DNA of 64,000 bases from Agapanthus africanus (taxonomy: Eukaryota > Streptophyta > Magnoliopsida > Asparagales > Amaryllidaceae), in assembly GCA_030015575.1 (NCBI GenBank), contig CM057346.1, forward strand, positions 115,425,899 through 115,489,898, read 5' to 3'. Numbering within the stretch: position 1 is the stretch's first letter; each line of letters begins with the position of its first letter. Below are positions 40,222 through 52,200 of this stretch, piece after piece. A model generated the notes under the pieces. The model made no database searches, was not told where the DNA came from, and worked only from the letters and a program-made list of their open reading frames with translations. The position numbers and the translations under genes were made by a program.

Positions 40222-43200
40222 TCAGGACGGCGGGCGATTCAGCAGCTTGGTCAGCTCATCCTGCTTTTGCTGAACCACGGCTTCATGACGCAAGATCTCC
40301 AGAAGACGAGCCTCCGCTTGAGCTTGCTGAGCCTGATACGAAGCGAGCCGAGCTTCGAGCTCTTTCTCGGTGGCTTTATGAGCCTCGACCCTCTCACGAG
40401 TGAACGTGGCAGCTTTATCGAGAGCCACCACCTCTTTGATGGACTCCTGAAGCACCCGCCAGAGTTCATACGCTTTGTTGGCTTTGGCTGTGAGATTGGC
40501 TTGAAGCTCGCTTAACGCCTTAGAAGCCAATTCCCTTTCCGAGAACTTGCGACCGAGCCTCTTCTCACATGACGTCATGTTGGCCGCGCACCGTGCTATC
40601 AGCCATCGTAACTCCGCCTTTGCAGCCACGGCCTCCGAGGAAAGGCGAGAACACTCGAGAGTGTGCAGGCAAGCCTCCACTCGCCGGCAGAACTCCATCC
40701 AGACTCGCACCACCTCTTCGCTGTGGTAGGTGGCAAGAAAAGGAAGAGAACCGTTAGCCTCGGCAGCAAATGCTTCAGCCGTGGTCGTGCTGCCAGCACG
40801 AAGCTCTTCGATCAGAGACGACTAGGAGACGAGGCTTAATTGGGCTAAGCGTTCTGAAGCCCGCAAGGCATAAGGACCGGATGGCATCACGATGCGCGAC
40901 TCCAACGCCGTGGAGATTGGCAGAGCTGTTCAAATTTAGAAGACGTCAACAAAATTCTTAAGCAAAGAACGAGTGAGAGTGCAATGAAATGTCACTCACC
41001 GACAGTCGTGCAAGTAGGAGCTGAAGGCTCCCCTGGCCCTTCGAGAATCTCGACCTCGTCATCGGCTTCCAGAACTGCAGAAAACGTCAATGTCAGTACG
41101 CAAAAATAACGACGATGCTATGAGAAGGAATGGACGACACCAACCTTGCCCAGACGAAAGGACAATGCGCTGAAGGGAGATCGCCTGCGGAGCTGCCATC
41201 TCCAATAAACGCTGAAATGACTGTCGAGGCGACAGATCCAAGATCGTGGCCGCCAAACCGCGCAATTCTGAGAAAGATAAAAGAGTTCAGACTATGAAGG
41301 GGTTGCTAAATTAAAACGCAGAGGGATACCTTCAACACTCCCCCCATTCTGAGCCGGGGGGATAGCAGCTTCAACGGTTTCCACCGTAACCTCAGGCTCC
41401 AACAAAGGGAGAGTAGTCCCGACTACCTCGCTCCCAGCCTTTGGGCCGCTCTCATTAAGAGTCATTGGAGCGGCGGCCTCCAAAGGAGCCATCCCCAGAG
41501 GGGCAGGCATTCCCTGGTCAAGAACCGCCGCTGGAAGTTCCACCATGAGAGGAGCAGCCTCGTCAGCCCCCTCCACATCCAGCAGGGCTTCATTGAGAAT
41601 TTCGGCGGGCTTTAGCTTTAATGGGCCCGTAGGGAGCTCCCCCAGCATCGAAGATTCTGCACGATTCAAACAAGAATAATGATACAGATGCACAGGCATA
41701 AATAATCGGAAAGACTACAAAGGAAGCACAACGTACCTATACACAAAGAAGCCCTCAATATGGCTTCTTCAAGCCGCTGCTCCTTCTCAAGGAGGTGGGC
41801 TCGCCAGGGTTCAAGGGTAGACTCATGACCGCCGGTCCACAAAGAGAGTGCATCAGCTGCGTCTTCTGAAGCGGCCTGCTTCAGAGCCCTTTCCCCCCAT
41901 TCCTCCAAAGGGCCGATAAATCGCCGCCGAATCCACGAAGGGTCTTCGTAGAAAATTACAGCGGGATAAGACTTCTTCGGAACCTTGGCGTTATGAGACG
42001 CATCTTTTGAGCGCCGTATGGCCTTGGCCAACTGCGCAGCCTCCTCATCCACTGAACTCGGGAAGAGAAGTCCAGCGTCTGACCCTTGCACGGCCAATGG
42101 TTCGTCTTCAAGGATAGGCTCAGACTCCACCACAAAATCAAGCGGGGCAGTAGCCGCTTTCTTCCGCCGTTTAGACCCGGAGCCGGTCGCTGAGGATGAC
42201 CGCTTCCTCCCTCGCGAAGCCTTAGGGCGGCGCTGGCCCACATCGCCCTCGGCGCCCTCATTCCTGTTACTCTCGCTCGGTGCCACAATCGAGGAGGACA
42301 TCGCCATTGTCGACGCCACAGGAGGCGGCGCCGCCACCGGCAGGGGTGCTACTACTGGGGCCCGTTTACCCCGTGATCGGGAACCCAAGGGCATACCAGC
42401 CGTTGGAGTAAGGTCTACCCCTGACTCCCCCGGGATGAGCGCGGTGCCGATTTCCCTCAAAGGGAAGCGGACCGGAGCCCTAGGCCGTAGCTTAGCCCCA
42501 GGAACCAAAGGAGGGGCATCGTGGCCAAGAAGCACCCTCCTTTCCTCGAGAATGATTGGGCTGACCCGATGAAAATACCAACCCGTAAACGCGCCCACGC
42601 ATCGGGGCATGTACTCAGCTTCAGGGACCATGAAATAAGAGCCGGTATTCAGCCTCATGAAATGATGAGCGGCATCGCGAACAGCATCAAGCGAAGGGAT
42701 CGGGGCGACTATAAAAGCCTCAAAAGGAACACCCTGGTCGTATCCAAGCTGCCGGGCAAATCGATGCGGATTGTACCGCATAAAAAGAGCCGCACTGTCT
42801 TGGCGAAACACCAAGTAGCCCGGTCTAATTGCATACAAATGCGTGGCCTCCCGGGGCTTCAGAGAAGGCGCGTTGTCTTTCGACTGGTCCCAGAGTTGTT
42901 GGACGGGACCCGAAGGAGTAGACAAGACCCGATCAGTAAAAACCAACCCGCCAGCGGTGGCATGAGGAGAAATTAGCACCCGAATAGCCCCGAATTGAGT
43001 CGGGTCGGCGGCAGAAGCATCCACTAGCCGCATAAGTCGTGGAAAGGGGTAGGCATCGTAAAATGAGGGCCTCTGATGCATGGCGAAGGCCCCTAATACG
43101 TGCACTTCGATCCAGGACGTGAAATAATGAAGCGAAAAGTTTACCACATCCACGCCAGGCGTAGAGGTATTAGCTGCGGTGCCCAATCCATTATAGAGGT

Positions 43201-44361
43201 GCGCCAAGGCTGGGATGCCGATGGCCAACCGCATCCCCTCAGCGATACGATGAGCCGGGTAGATGACCGAGGCTCTCATGAAGCGGCGATGCATGGGGAT
43301 AACGAACCAACTAAGCCAAACGCTAACAAACCCCACAAAGAACGTCTCCTCGTCCATGCCCGGGACAGCGATGGATTCAAAAGATATCGGCGATATAATA
43401 GGGATGTAATATTGAGGTAAATCTGACTCGTTGGTTGGCAACCTCTTCGGACCGAACCCAAAGGGGTCCCCAATGTTGGCAAACTTCGGGGCTGTCTTCG
43501 ATAAGGCGTCCTTACGAAGGAAACAAGCAATGAAGCTCTTGAAAGTGACACCCTGCTCCTCGGACTCGGTGAATAATCGGTCGAAGATGCCTAGGGCCTT
43601 AATTAAACTGGGGCGCTTATGGCGAACAGCATTCTCAGCGGATAGGCCGTCAACCGGTACAGACTCGGGCTCGAAGACATACTCGTCAGGAGGCAATAAC
43701 TCCTCATACAGTGCGCCCCTGATTGGCAATCCCGAGATTTCATAAAATTCTGCAAGAGAGATCGAGACCTCACGATCTCCTAGAATGAAAGTGTTGGTGG
43801 GAAGATTCCATTGGTTCAAAAACGCCTTAACCCACCAGGCATGCGGGGATTTATAGTGGAATAGCGACGCGTATATGGCCTGATAAAGCCCGACTTTCTT
43901 CAACCGCGCACGATAGGCAGAAAGGATGTAGCGAGCCCAGAGAAGATAGCCCGTAGGATGCCGGGGAGTGAGCCCTATCTTATAAATTTGCCCCCACGGG
44001 TGGGCCTCATCCTGGCAGATACGCCGCCCCAAGATGTCTATGGCCGGAATCGGATGGTTCGGAATACCGGTCGTCGAAGGCTCAAGCCTCCCCGTTGGAG
44101 TCCAATTGGGCATTTCCACAGTAAAAGCTGTCCTTGGAGGATCCATCGGTAAAAAGGGGAAAGTGGGCTCCGTTGGCACCGCGCAGAGAAAACTTCGACG
44201 ACCCTGAATAATCTGACTATACCAAGACCCCCACTGAAGAAGGTTGGTGCAGTTCGGGTCATGGGCCCGAATCATCGCCATCGCTTCCTCATCAGACGGT
44301 GACTGAGGAAAAGCCGCCTCCGAGCGAGAAAAGGGAAAGCGTGGAGCAGAAGCCATCGCAC
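40222..44361 (-). pseudogene. Antisense spliced PMD-coiled-coil gene of the inner element (one stop in the last exon)
   Basis: Five coding exons join on the minus strand: 44356-41737, 41656-41330, 41267-41145, 41074-41000 and 40925-40222. All introns are phase 1 with GT..AG ends, giving 1,283 codons including the final stop. An acceptor (TTGGATTTCAG) just before the ATG and a donor (CCTCAG|GTAATG, 45007/45006) define a leading non-coding exon downstream of a TATA box at 45168. Exon 1 encodes the PMD without any stop. The last exon is interrupted by TAG at 40822-40824; the homologous reading continues past it. The 75-nt exon and last exon match those of outer; the central exons differ in number and sequence. 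Confidence 0.8.
41737..44356 (-). CDS. Exon 1 of the inner antisense gene: intact plant mobile domain
   Basis: The start MASAPRFPFSRSEAAFPQSP is homologous to MSEDTSFPFVRSEEGFPEAP in outer. An in-frame ATG at 44425 lies within the 5' intron and is not preferred. The PMD core has GYLLWARYILSAYRARLKKV, WWVKAFLNQWNLPTNTFI, DREVSISLAEFYEISGLPI and later a VRQLGYDQGVPFEAF-like segment (FARQLGYDQGVPFEAF). The tail is basic (SRGRKRSSS, GSKRRKKA), a candidate nuclear signal, then acidic. The donor is ATAG|GTACGT at 41737/41736. Confidence 0.88.
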
Positions 44362-45006
44362 CTGAAATCCAATAAAAGAAGACCGATAAAAGGAAAGTCA
44401 GCGATATATATTCATGCATGAACATGAAGACTAGTGGGAGAAAGCAACAGCAAAGTTTCCTGGGACCATTGGCTACAAATCACATGGGCCCCACAGAATC
44501 CAGATGACGGCTCATTAATAATGAGGCCAAACAGTTGCAATAAAACAAAAGGGAATATCCTCATTTAATAAAAAATGATGGCCATGCACATTCCCCTAAC
44601 GTGATCTGTCTCGGGCTCTACAGTGGATCCAATAAAATCAAAGGAATTAAATTCACACAAAAAGACATCATGACAAAACCCCCATTGCATTAATTGCAGG
44701 AAGAACAACCTCGGGCCAAGAGACCCCAGGAAGCCTCTGTGTGAAGAAATCGAGTTCTTCGTTGGAATTAAATTCCTTATTAAGAAAAGGGAATTAAATT
44801 CCCAAAAACATTTTTGGATGGAATTAAATTCCATGGATTTGAAACGCCATCTCCCCAAAGATCATCTAAACCTTAAGAGATCTACAGTTGAAAGATTAAA
44901 CAGTTTCATGTTCTTATGGAAAATATGAAGAAAAAGGGTAAAAACCCTTGTTTTGGATTTAAAATCCAGAGAAATGTGAAGGTCCATCGTTGTCCAAGAA
45001 CATTAC

Positions 45007-45177
45007 CTGAGGAAAAGGGATTCCTTTCGAACAGAGTTAAACTCTGAAGATTGTTTCAAGACAGAGAATTAAGCTCTGAAAGCGAGAATTAAATTCTCAA
45101 AGAAGAAGTTCTCAGAAGAAGAAGATGAACAAAGTGAAGGCTCCTATGAAGAGACAGAGGTATTTATAGAAGACGAT
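45007..45177 (-). promoter_or_regulatory. Antisense promoter and leading exon of the inner PMD gene
   Basis: On the minus strand, CTATAAATAC (45168-45177) is followed about 160 bp later by a donor CCTCAG|GTAATG at 45007/45006. The leader contains GAGAAT-TTA-ATTCTC and AGAGT-TTA-ACTCT palindromes, the same family, in transcript orientation, as those after the sense TATA of the LTR. A twin G-box hairpin lies about 70 bp upstream of the TATA. Confidence 0.65.
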
Positions 45178-45231
45178 GAAAACGTTTCGTCTCCCCAGAT
45201 CCCTAGAAGAATCCAACGGTCGCAAGAGGTG

Positions 45232-45282
45232 ACAGCGTTGCACTCACGTGCAGACACGTGAGAACAACGCTGTGGGGGCATT
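45232..45282. other. Twin G-box hairpin and polypurine tract before the inner 3' LTR
   Basis: Arms ACAGCGTTG (45232-45240) and CAACGCTGT (45265-45273) enclose TCACGTG-CAGA-CACGTGA. The purine tract TGGGGG follows at once and then CATT and the LTR. Outer has the same architecture with different arm sequence. It would serve plus-strand priming on one strand and the antisense promoter on the other. Confidence 0.7.
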
Positions 45283-48200
45283 TGTTTCCTGATTTAAAAT
45301 CAGGAAAGCTTCTGGGAAAAGCTTCAGAAGAGGGTCACGTGCTTACACGTGACTAGCGGTCACGTGTTGGCATGTGACACCTAAAAACATCATCAAGGCA
45401 AGTTCAGTTTCCTGACTACGTTGAAGGAGAGGGGGCTTCAGAAAAGAGTCACGTGCTCCCACGTGACCCGGGCGACACGTGACATTTAAATGCAAGAGTC
45501 AAAAGGCACACCAGTTCCCTGATCAAGTCAAGGAAAAGGCTTCAGAAGAGGTCACGTGCTTCCACGTGACCAGGGTCACGTGTTGCCACGTGACGTTCAA
45601 GACAGCAGACTCGTTCTCCAGTTGAACCAAGGAAAGAGAGAGTTCAAACAAGGGTCACGTGCTCACACGTGACCAGGGGTCACGTGGCAGCACGTGACGT
45701 TTAAGCAGCAATAAGAAGACAGAGCGCAAAAGAAAGGAAAAGGCTCATTCCAAAGGGGGTCACGTGCCCACACGTGACCATGAGTCACGTGGTCACACGT
45801 GACCGGCTTTCAAAGCCCATTTTTGTCAAACAGAATTAAATTCTGAAGGAGAATCAAATCTTTCCAAAGGAAAGCGGCTATCTGGAAACGATCGAATTAA
45901 AGATTCAGAGGTGATCTATATATGGGAAAATCTCGGGTTTGGAAAGATTTCCCCTTTAAATCTAACCAAAATAACAAAGGAGAATCTCTGGATTTAAAAT
46001 CCAATGGTGAATAAAATTCACCTAATGATCCAGAGGTCCAAAACGAATGATGGATGCAAATCAAATCTCTCACGAAGATTCGTCAAAAAACTGATTGATT
46101 CGGCTGCTTCTCCTATAAATAGGAGCCAAGAGACATACATAGAGAGACATGCGCAGAGAAGAAAAAAGAAAAAAGGAGGAGAGCTTTGATACTTTGAAAA
46201 GACTCGGATCTTCTGCAAAAACCCTAGGTAAGAAAGGGAAGGCCTTTTGAAAGAAAGGGAATTTAATTCTCAACAGAGTTTAACTCTGATAATGTAAAAA
46301 CAGAAGAACATATTTCTTCTCTCTTTGATAGAGGATCTGCAAAGTGCACATCTCCCCTTAAGGTTGAGAATTTAATTCTCAATGGGTTGAGATCCTGCCA
46401 TGCAGATCCAAAAACATAGAGAAGGAATGCAAGCACGAGAATTTAATTCTCACAGAACTATAGGAATTTAATTCCTTTAAAATAAAAGTAGGGCTTGACC
46501 CTATATCATGGGAATTTAATTCCTTCAGAACAAAAAAGAAACAGGGTTTAACCCTAATTAAAAAACCCAGTTCTGTTGAAACATCGGGAATTTAATTCCC
46601 TTAATCATAATTTAACAGAGGATGGAAGTTTAAACTCCTTAAAAACTTTTATTAGGGTTTAACCCTATTCAGCCCTTCACATATATGAGGAATTTAATTC
46701 CTACAGAAAATTCAGAGTTAAACTCTATTCCAGAATACAAAGTCTTCGAAAGGAAGTAGGAATTTAATTCCTTTGAAATTTACAGTTCGAGGAATTTAAT
46801 TCCTGAAAGAAGATTAACAAAGCCTCTAAACAAAATACATAGAGGCAGGGTCACGTGTCATCACGTGACCCCCCAAGAGATCTACAAGAAAGCCCCTTTG
46901 AGGCAGCACCCCACGTGATCCATGTGACCCTTGGCAGAAGCTCTAATACATAGGCATTTGAATGCCCATCACGTGATAGCACGTGATGCTCTGAAAGATG
47001 CGATAATCTCAGCAGAATAAATGAAGGGAGGGCGCTCTCACGTGCTGCCACGTGACCCCTCTTGTCTTAGTGTTTAACACTAAATTGAAACTCTCGAACC
47101 CAGTGTTAAAATACTGTTGGGCTTTAGTGTTCAACACTAATTAAAAAGCTTTATTTGCAGTGTTCAACACTGATTACCTTAGTGTTTAACACTAATCTGA
47201 GATCTTCATTTGCAGTGTTCAACACTGATCTGTTTTAGCGTTTAACACTAATTTGAAAAGCCTTGTTGCTGGTGTTTAACACCAATTATCTCTTAGTGTT
47301 AAACACTAACTTGTCAACCTCATTCCCAGTGTTCAACACTGATTGCTCTATAGTGTTTAACACTAGGCTTTGACCCAATTGACTAAATGGATGGAGGCAA
47401 AGCCTCTCCTGATTGGACTTAGCCCAAGATGGCCATAAGTCCTCAATTTGTGATTAACTGGTCCAATGGACTCATAACATAATCAATTCGTCTTGATCCC
47501 AAATTGGGCCAAGGACTATTTAATCCACTCCGGTTCTAGGGTACATCTCTTCACTCCTTTGATACTTGGCATTGTAATCCCTCAATGTCTTCAAAGAGGT
47601 GACGGGTCCCGACAACCACACATCGATACGGACTACGGGGTCCTTAAACCCGTGTTTAATGCAAATTCCTGGTTACGTGGAACGTGGATAATGTCACTCT
47701 TTGACCCCGTGGAAAACGTCCAGAGCGGAGCCTGGTCCTCGCAGAGCACGGCAGTGAACCCGTGTGAAGCATCCAGAGCACATACCGGACTGTGGGGTCC
47801 TTAAACCCATGGACTACGACGTCCTTAACCTTGACCGAGATGTCTTAAAACTAACAATGGACTGTGGGGTCCTTAAACCCATGGACTACGACGTCCTTAA
47901 CCTTGACCGAGATGTCTTAAAACTAACAACGGACCGTAATGTCCTTAAACTACCCACGGACCGCAATGTCCTTAAACTACCCATGGACCGCAATGTCCTT
48001 AAACTACCCATGGACCGTAATGTCCTTAAACTAGAACAATAGAGCCCCAAATGCTCTTTTGTCGGATCTAAACGGTCCCGTTTAAGTTGATCTTAGCCTT
48101 AGAGATGGCTAACGTATCCTTAAACCTTCAAACAGAGTGGACTATAAATCCCCCCAATTAATCCTGGCTCGAGGGTACATCTCTGAACTCCTCTGACATC

Positions 48201-48836
48201 CGTCGTTGTAATCCTTCAACGTCGTCAGAGAGGTGACGGGTCCCGACGGCCATACATTCATGGACCACTATGTCCCTAAACTGGAACATTAGAGTCCAAA
48301 CGCTCTTTTGTCGGATCTAAACGATCTCGTTAAGTTGATCTTAGTCACAAAGTTAGACTAACGTATCCTTAACAAGCGTTTGAGTTGATCTTAGCCTCAA
48401 GTATGGCTGACGTATCCTCAAACCAAACCCCCCCAAACCCAAATCTAAGATAATACGGATTTGGACTAGTCCACGCCCTACGGGCGACGACATAACTCAG
48501 TCTCTGTAAACAATCCACGGGCAACAAAATACAAAGCAAACACCCACGACACGAAGTGACCATCTGGAGAAGGAGAAAGTTGTTACCGCAATGCGGTAGC
48601 GTAATTAACTGCAGGGGCTTGCGCCTGCAGGGAAGAGCGTCCCCACAATCAAAAACCCCTCATTCGAGGGGGAATCTGACGAAGTCTGCTACATCGGACG
48701 CATCCGTCTAAACCTCCGATACACGGTGCCATAAATCAACTTGGCATCTTCGGAGAGGTGGACGGATAGCACCAATTAGCATCTGCTCCGAATCTCAGGC
48801 AAGACGCTGTGTCGCGCCGTCTTTCGGAGGGGAACA
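45283..48836 (+). repeat. Inner element 3' LTR (3554 bp)
   Basis: Direct repeat of 23489-27016, differing by a small number of scattered substitutions that I can see (for example near 45371, 45783 and 46419) and by one extra 27-bp unit in the minisatellite near 47990. It carries the same G-box pairs, TATA (46114-46121), palindrome arrays, satellite unit and U5 block. Confidence 0.95.
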
Positions 48837-48841
48837 AGGAG
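48837..48841. repeat. Target-site duplication of the inner element (right), AGGAG
   Basis: Matches 23484-23488 exactly. Confidence 0.95.
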
Positions 48842-49287
48842 CAAAGCTCTGTTCATGGGCTAGGACCCATGAACAAGATCTCTGTAGATCTATAGATCTG
48901 TGAGAGCAAAGCTCTGTTGATAAAACCCCAAAGGGAATTTCTTTAGATCAAAAGATCTATGAGAGCAAAGCTCTGTGGGTTAAAATTGACTTAAATTAAT
49001 TTAACTTAATTTTAAATTAAATATTACCTAAAGTTTTCTAAAAAACTTTGGGAAATGAGAGCAAAGCTCTAGAGTTCTGAAAGCAAGAGCAAAGCTCTGA
49101 AATTCTTAAGCAAGAGCAGAGCTCTGAAAATCTAAACCTAGAAAATGGTGGAGAATTTTTAAGGGCCAGAGGCCCTATTTATAAGGCGCTTGCGCCTCTT
49201 GGAATTCCCCCTCGATCCAACGGTCAGGAGGGGTTGCCACCGTTGCACTCACGTGTGCGCCACGTGAGCGCAACGGTGGGGGGCATT
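48842..49287 (-). promoter_or_regulatory. Antisense promoter, leader and PPT of the outer element, right of the inner insertion
   Basis: On the minus strand a TATA box (CTTATAAATA, 49176-49185) is followed about 150 bp later by a donor candidate CTTTAG|GTAATA (49028/49027), the same spacing as in inner. AGAGC-TTT-GCTCT palindromes (minus-strand reading) fill the region. Upstream of the TATA, arms ACCGTTGC (49239-49246) and GCAACGGT (49270-49277) enclose TCACGTG-TGCGC-CACGTGA; the PPT (GGTGGGGGG, about 49275-49283) and CATT lead to the LTR. No ORF is supported. The inner element now separates this promoter from the coding exons by 25 kb. Confidence 0.65.
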
Positions 49288-52200
49288 TGTTTCGCCCAAT
49301 CAGAGCAAAGCTCTGTTTGAATTCAAAATTCAAATTTTGAAGCAACGCTTCAAGTCTCAGGCGCAACGCGCCGCGTGTCTGGCGCTAATACGTCAGCGCA
49401 GCGCCCAAGAAGGCGCACCCAATCAGAGCAAAGCTCTGTTTAAAGGAAGCAACGCTTCAGATCCTTTGCGCTGCGCGCGACGCGCCACGTGTCCAGCGCA
49501 GATACATTAGCGCAGCGCACCCAATCAGAGCAAAGCTCTGTTTAAAGGAAGCAACGCTTCAGATCCTTTGCGCTGTGCGTGACGCGCCACGTGTCCAGCG
49601 CAGATACATTAGCGCAGCGCGTCCAATTAGAGCAAGGCTCTGTTAAAGGAAGCGCCGTGCTGCGCTCTGCGCTGTGCGACACGTGGCAGCACAGTTGCGC
49701 TGCGCGACACGTGTCAGCGCAGATGCGCTAGCGCAGAAGAAGGGGCTAAGTGCCAAAGGCAATTTATCCATGTAAAAATTACATGCACTTGATAATAACA
49801 AATTAAAATCATACGATGCACAAGCACAACAGAGAGCTAAAATAAAAGAACCCTTAACAGACAATGAAATACTTGATTAAAAAAGAAAAATATTTATTCA
49901 TTTTTATTGTTATTACATTTAAAAAAGATCACCGAATACGGGATCAGAGAGACAAGGGTTCACAAAAAGAAAAAGAAGATTATTCAGCTCCCTCTCCGTC
50001 TTCTCCATCACGTCGAAGCGGCGATCTTCCCGAGGGGTAGCCATCCAACGGTCGACGCCGCACTCCTGGGAAAAAGTGGCGATGACGGCCCGACGAGCCC
50101 GTATCTGGCTCAGCAAGTAGAAGGAGAAGTCCCTCAGGGCTTTGGTGATCAAGAGCGCTTCGAAAAAGCTCTCGATCTTATCCTCGGCCACATCAAGCAT
50201 TGCTGAGGACATCTCCGCCGGAGGAGGGGGAATGTCGGCAAGCACTGAGGCAAGGATCATCCGAAGCCAAATGGAACCCGGGGGAAGAGAAGACCCCACA
50301 CGAGTCGAAAGCTCGTACATTGCGGCATCGCACTGCTCGTCCGAAAAAGAGGAGTCCACCAAGCGTGCAGCAAAACGGGGAACAACGTCTCGGATCGGCA
50401 CTTCCCACGGTTGTCGGCGGGCATGAGGACGGTTGCAAGCCATGATTAAAGAAGTTCTCTGAAGGTGAGGAAAGGAAAGGCTCGGCCTTGAGTTATATAT
50501 ATCCAAACACAGAAAATTCTGTGCGCAGCGGAGTTATTTCCAAGGCCCGGGAAATTATAATTTCGGGAATACAAGTTTGACTTGAAAAGAGGAGATAAAA
50601 AGATATCTCAGGAGAAGCGGCGCTTCTGATTCTCCCAAAATTTAAACTTTAATAAATGAAGCAACGCTTCAGATCCTCTGCGCTGAGCGCAACGCGCCAC
50701 GTGTCAGGCGCAGATGTATCAGCGCTGGGCCCAAGAAGACGCGCCCAATCAGAGCAGAGCTCTATTTGCCTGAAGCAACGCTTCAGTTGCGCTGCGCTCT
50801 GCGCTGCGCGACACGTGTCAGCGCAGACGCGCTAGCGCAGTTGCGCTGCGCTCTGCGCTGCGCGACACGTGTCAGCGCAGACGCGCTAGCGCAGTTGCGC
50901 TGCGCTGCGCGACACGTGTCACGCGCTGGGGCATCTGCGCCAAACTAAATTAAGATTTTTAAGAAATCTTTTCTGTTCTTGTTAAAACAAGAAGATTTTC
51001 TTCTGCAAAGCAGAAGCCCTTGGATCAAAGATCCAACGGTGGGGAAAATTCCCCAAATCACTCAGAGGATGATTTCTTTAAACAAATTTAACTAATTTGT
51101 GAGCACTATAAAAAGGACCCTAAGCCTCAATTCAAAGGGATCAACATTTTTTTTTGGAGAACTCGAGAACTTTAAAGGGAGAGAACTCTGAGAAGATTTC
51201 AAGAAAAAAGGTAAAAGAACCTTTATGGATTAGAAGAAATTCCTTCTAATGGATCATTGATCTAAAAACAAGACCAATGATCTTTACATAATAAACAGTG
51301 CTTTGCACTTCTTGTGAACCCCTGGTTCTTTTTTAAAAAAAAAGAAACAATAAAAAAAAAAATATATAATAATAGTGCTTTGCACTTTTATGAACCTCTG
51401 GTTCTTCAAGCAAAGAAAAATTTATTTTTCTTTGATCTATTTCAGATCAAGAAATTAAACAGTGCTTTGCACTTTCCTTCTTGTATCTAAAAGATTATTG
51501 GTGCTTTGCACTTCCAAGTTGCGCCGTTGCGCTCTTAAGAGAGCGCCACGTGTCGGCTATAAAACCACTTGCGCTAAGCGCCCTTAAGATAGAGCTTTGC
51601 TCTCTAGAATTGGTGCAACTCGCAGAGAGCACACCACGTGTCGCCAGCGCAACAATGCAGCGCAACAGCGTAACGCGCTGCACTGTTGCGCTTGCGCTCC
51701 CCAGAGCATGACACGTGTCATCACCATATGAGCTTGCGCTCAGTAATTGGCGTAAAGCGCCTGACAAATGCAATGCATTTCACTTCCTAAAGGGCCAAGC
51801 CCAATTAAAAGGCTTAACAAGCCTAATAAATAAAATGCTGTGCATTATTTGGAAGGGCAGAGCCCAATTGAAAGGTCCAATGGACCAAAATAAATGATCT
51901 GCATCCCAATCAAAATGGGCATAAATGGCCTGAAGTAATGCAATGCATTATTTAAGTATGGGCAAAGCCCTAGCACAGGTCTAATAAAAAAAAATAAATG
52001 ATGGTGTTGAACATTTTCAACTGGACTTAGCCCAATTTTGGCCGTAAGTCCTTAAATTAAATTGACTGAGCAAAATGGCTCTCCTAAATCAATCTACATC
52101 CGGTTCGAGGGTACATCTCCAAACTCCTTTGACATCCATCGTTGTAATTCCTCAACGACGTCAAAGAGGTGACGGGTCCCAACGACCACACATCGCTATG

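Larger units (their letters stand above)
23489..48836 (+). mobile_element. Inner giant Tat-lineage Ty3/gypsy retrotransposon, 25.3 kb, nested in outer
   Basis: It is bounded by LTRs starting TGTTTCCTG and ending GGGGAACA, flanked by AGGAG. It shares with outer the PBS, gag-pol (about 27169-36302), the structured 3' zone and an antisense PMD gene, but its U3 and its satellite array are unrelated. Gag-pol has four in-frame stops and one 52-bp net deletion, so this copy cannot make a full polyprotein, although its LTRs are nearly identical. It is in the same orientation as outer and lies within the presumed 5' UTR intron of outer's antisense gene. Confidence 0.95.
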
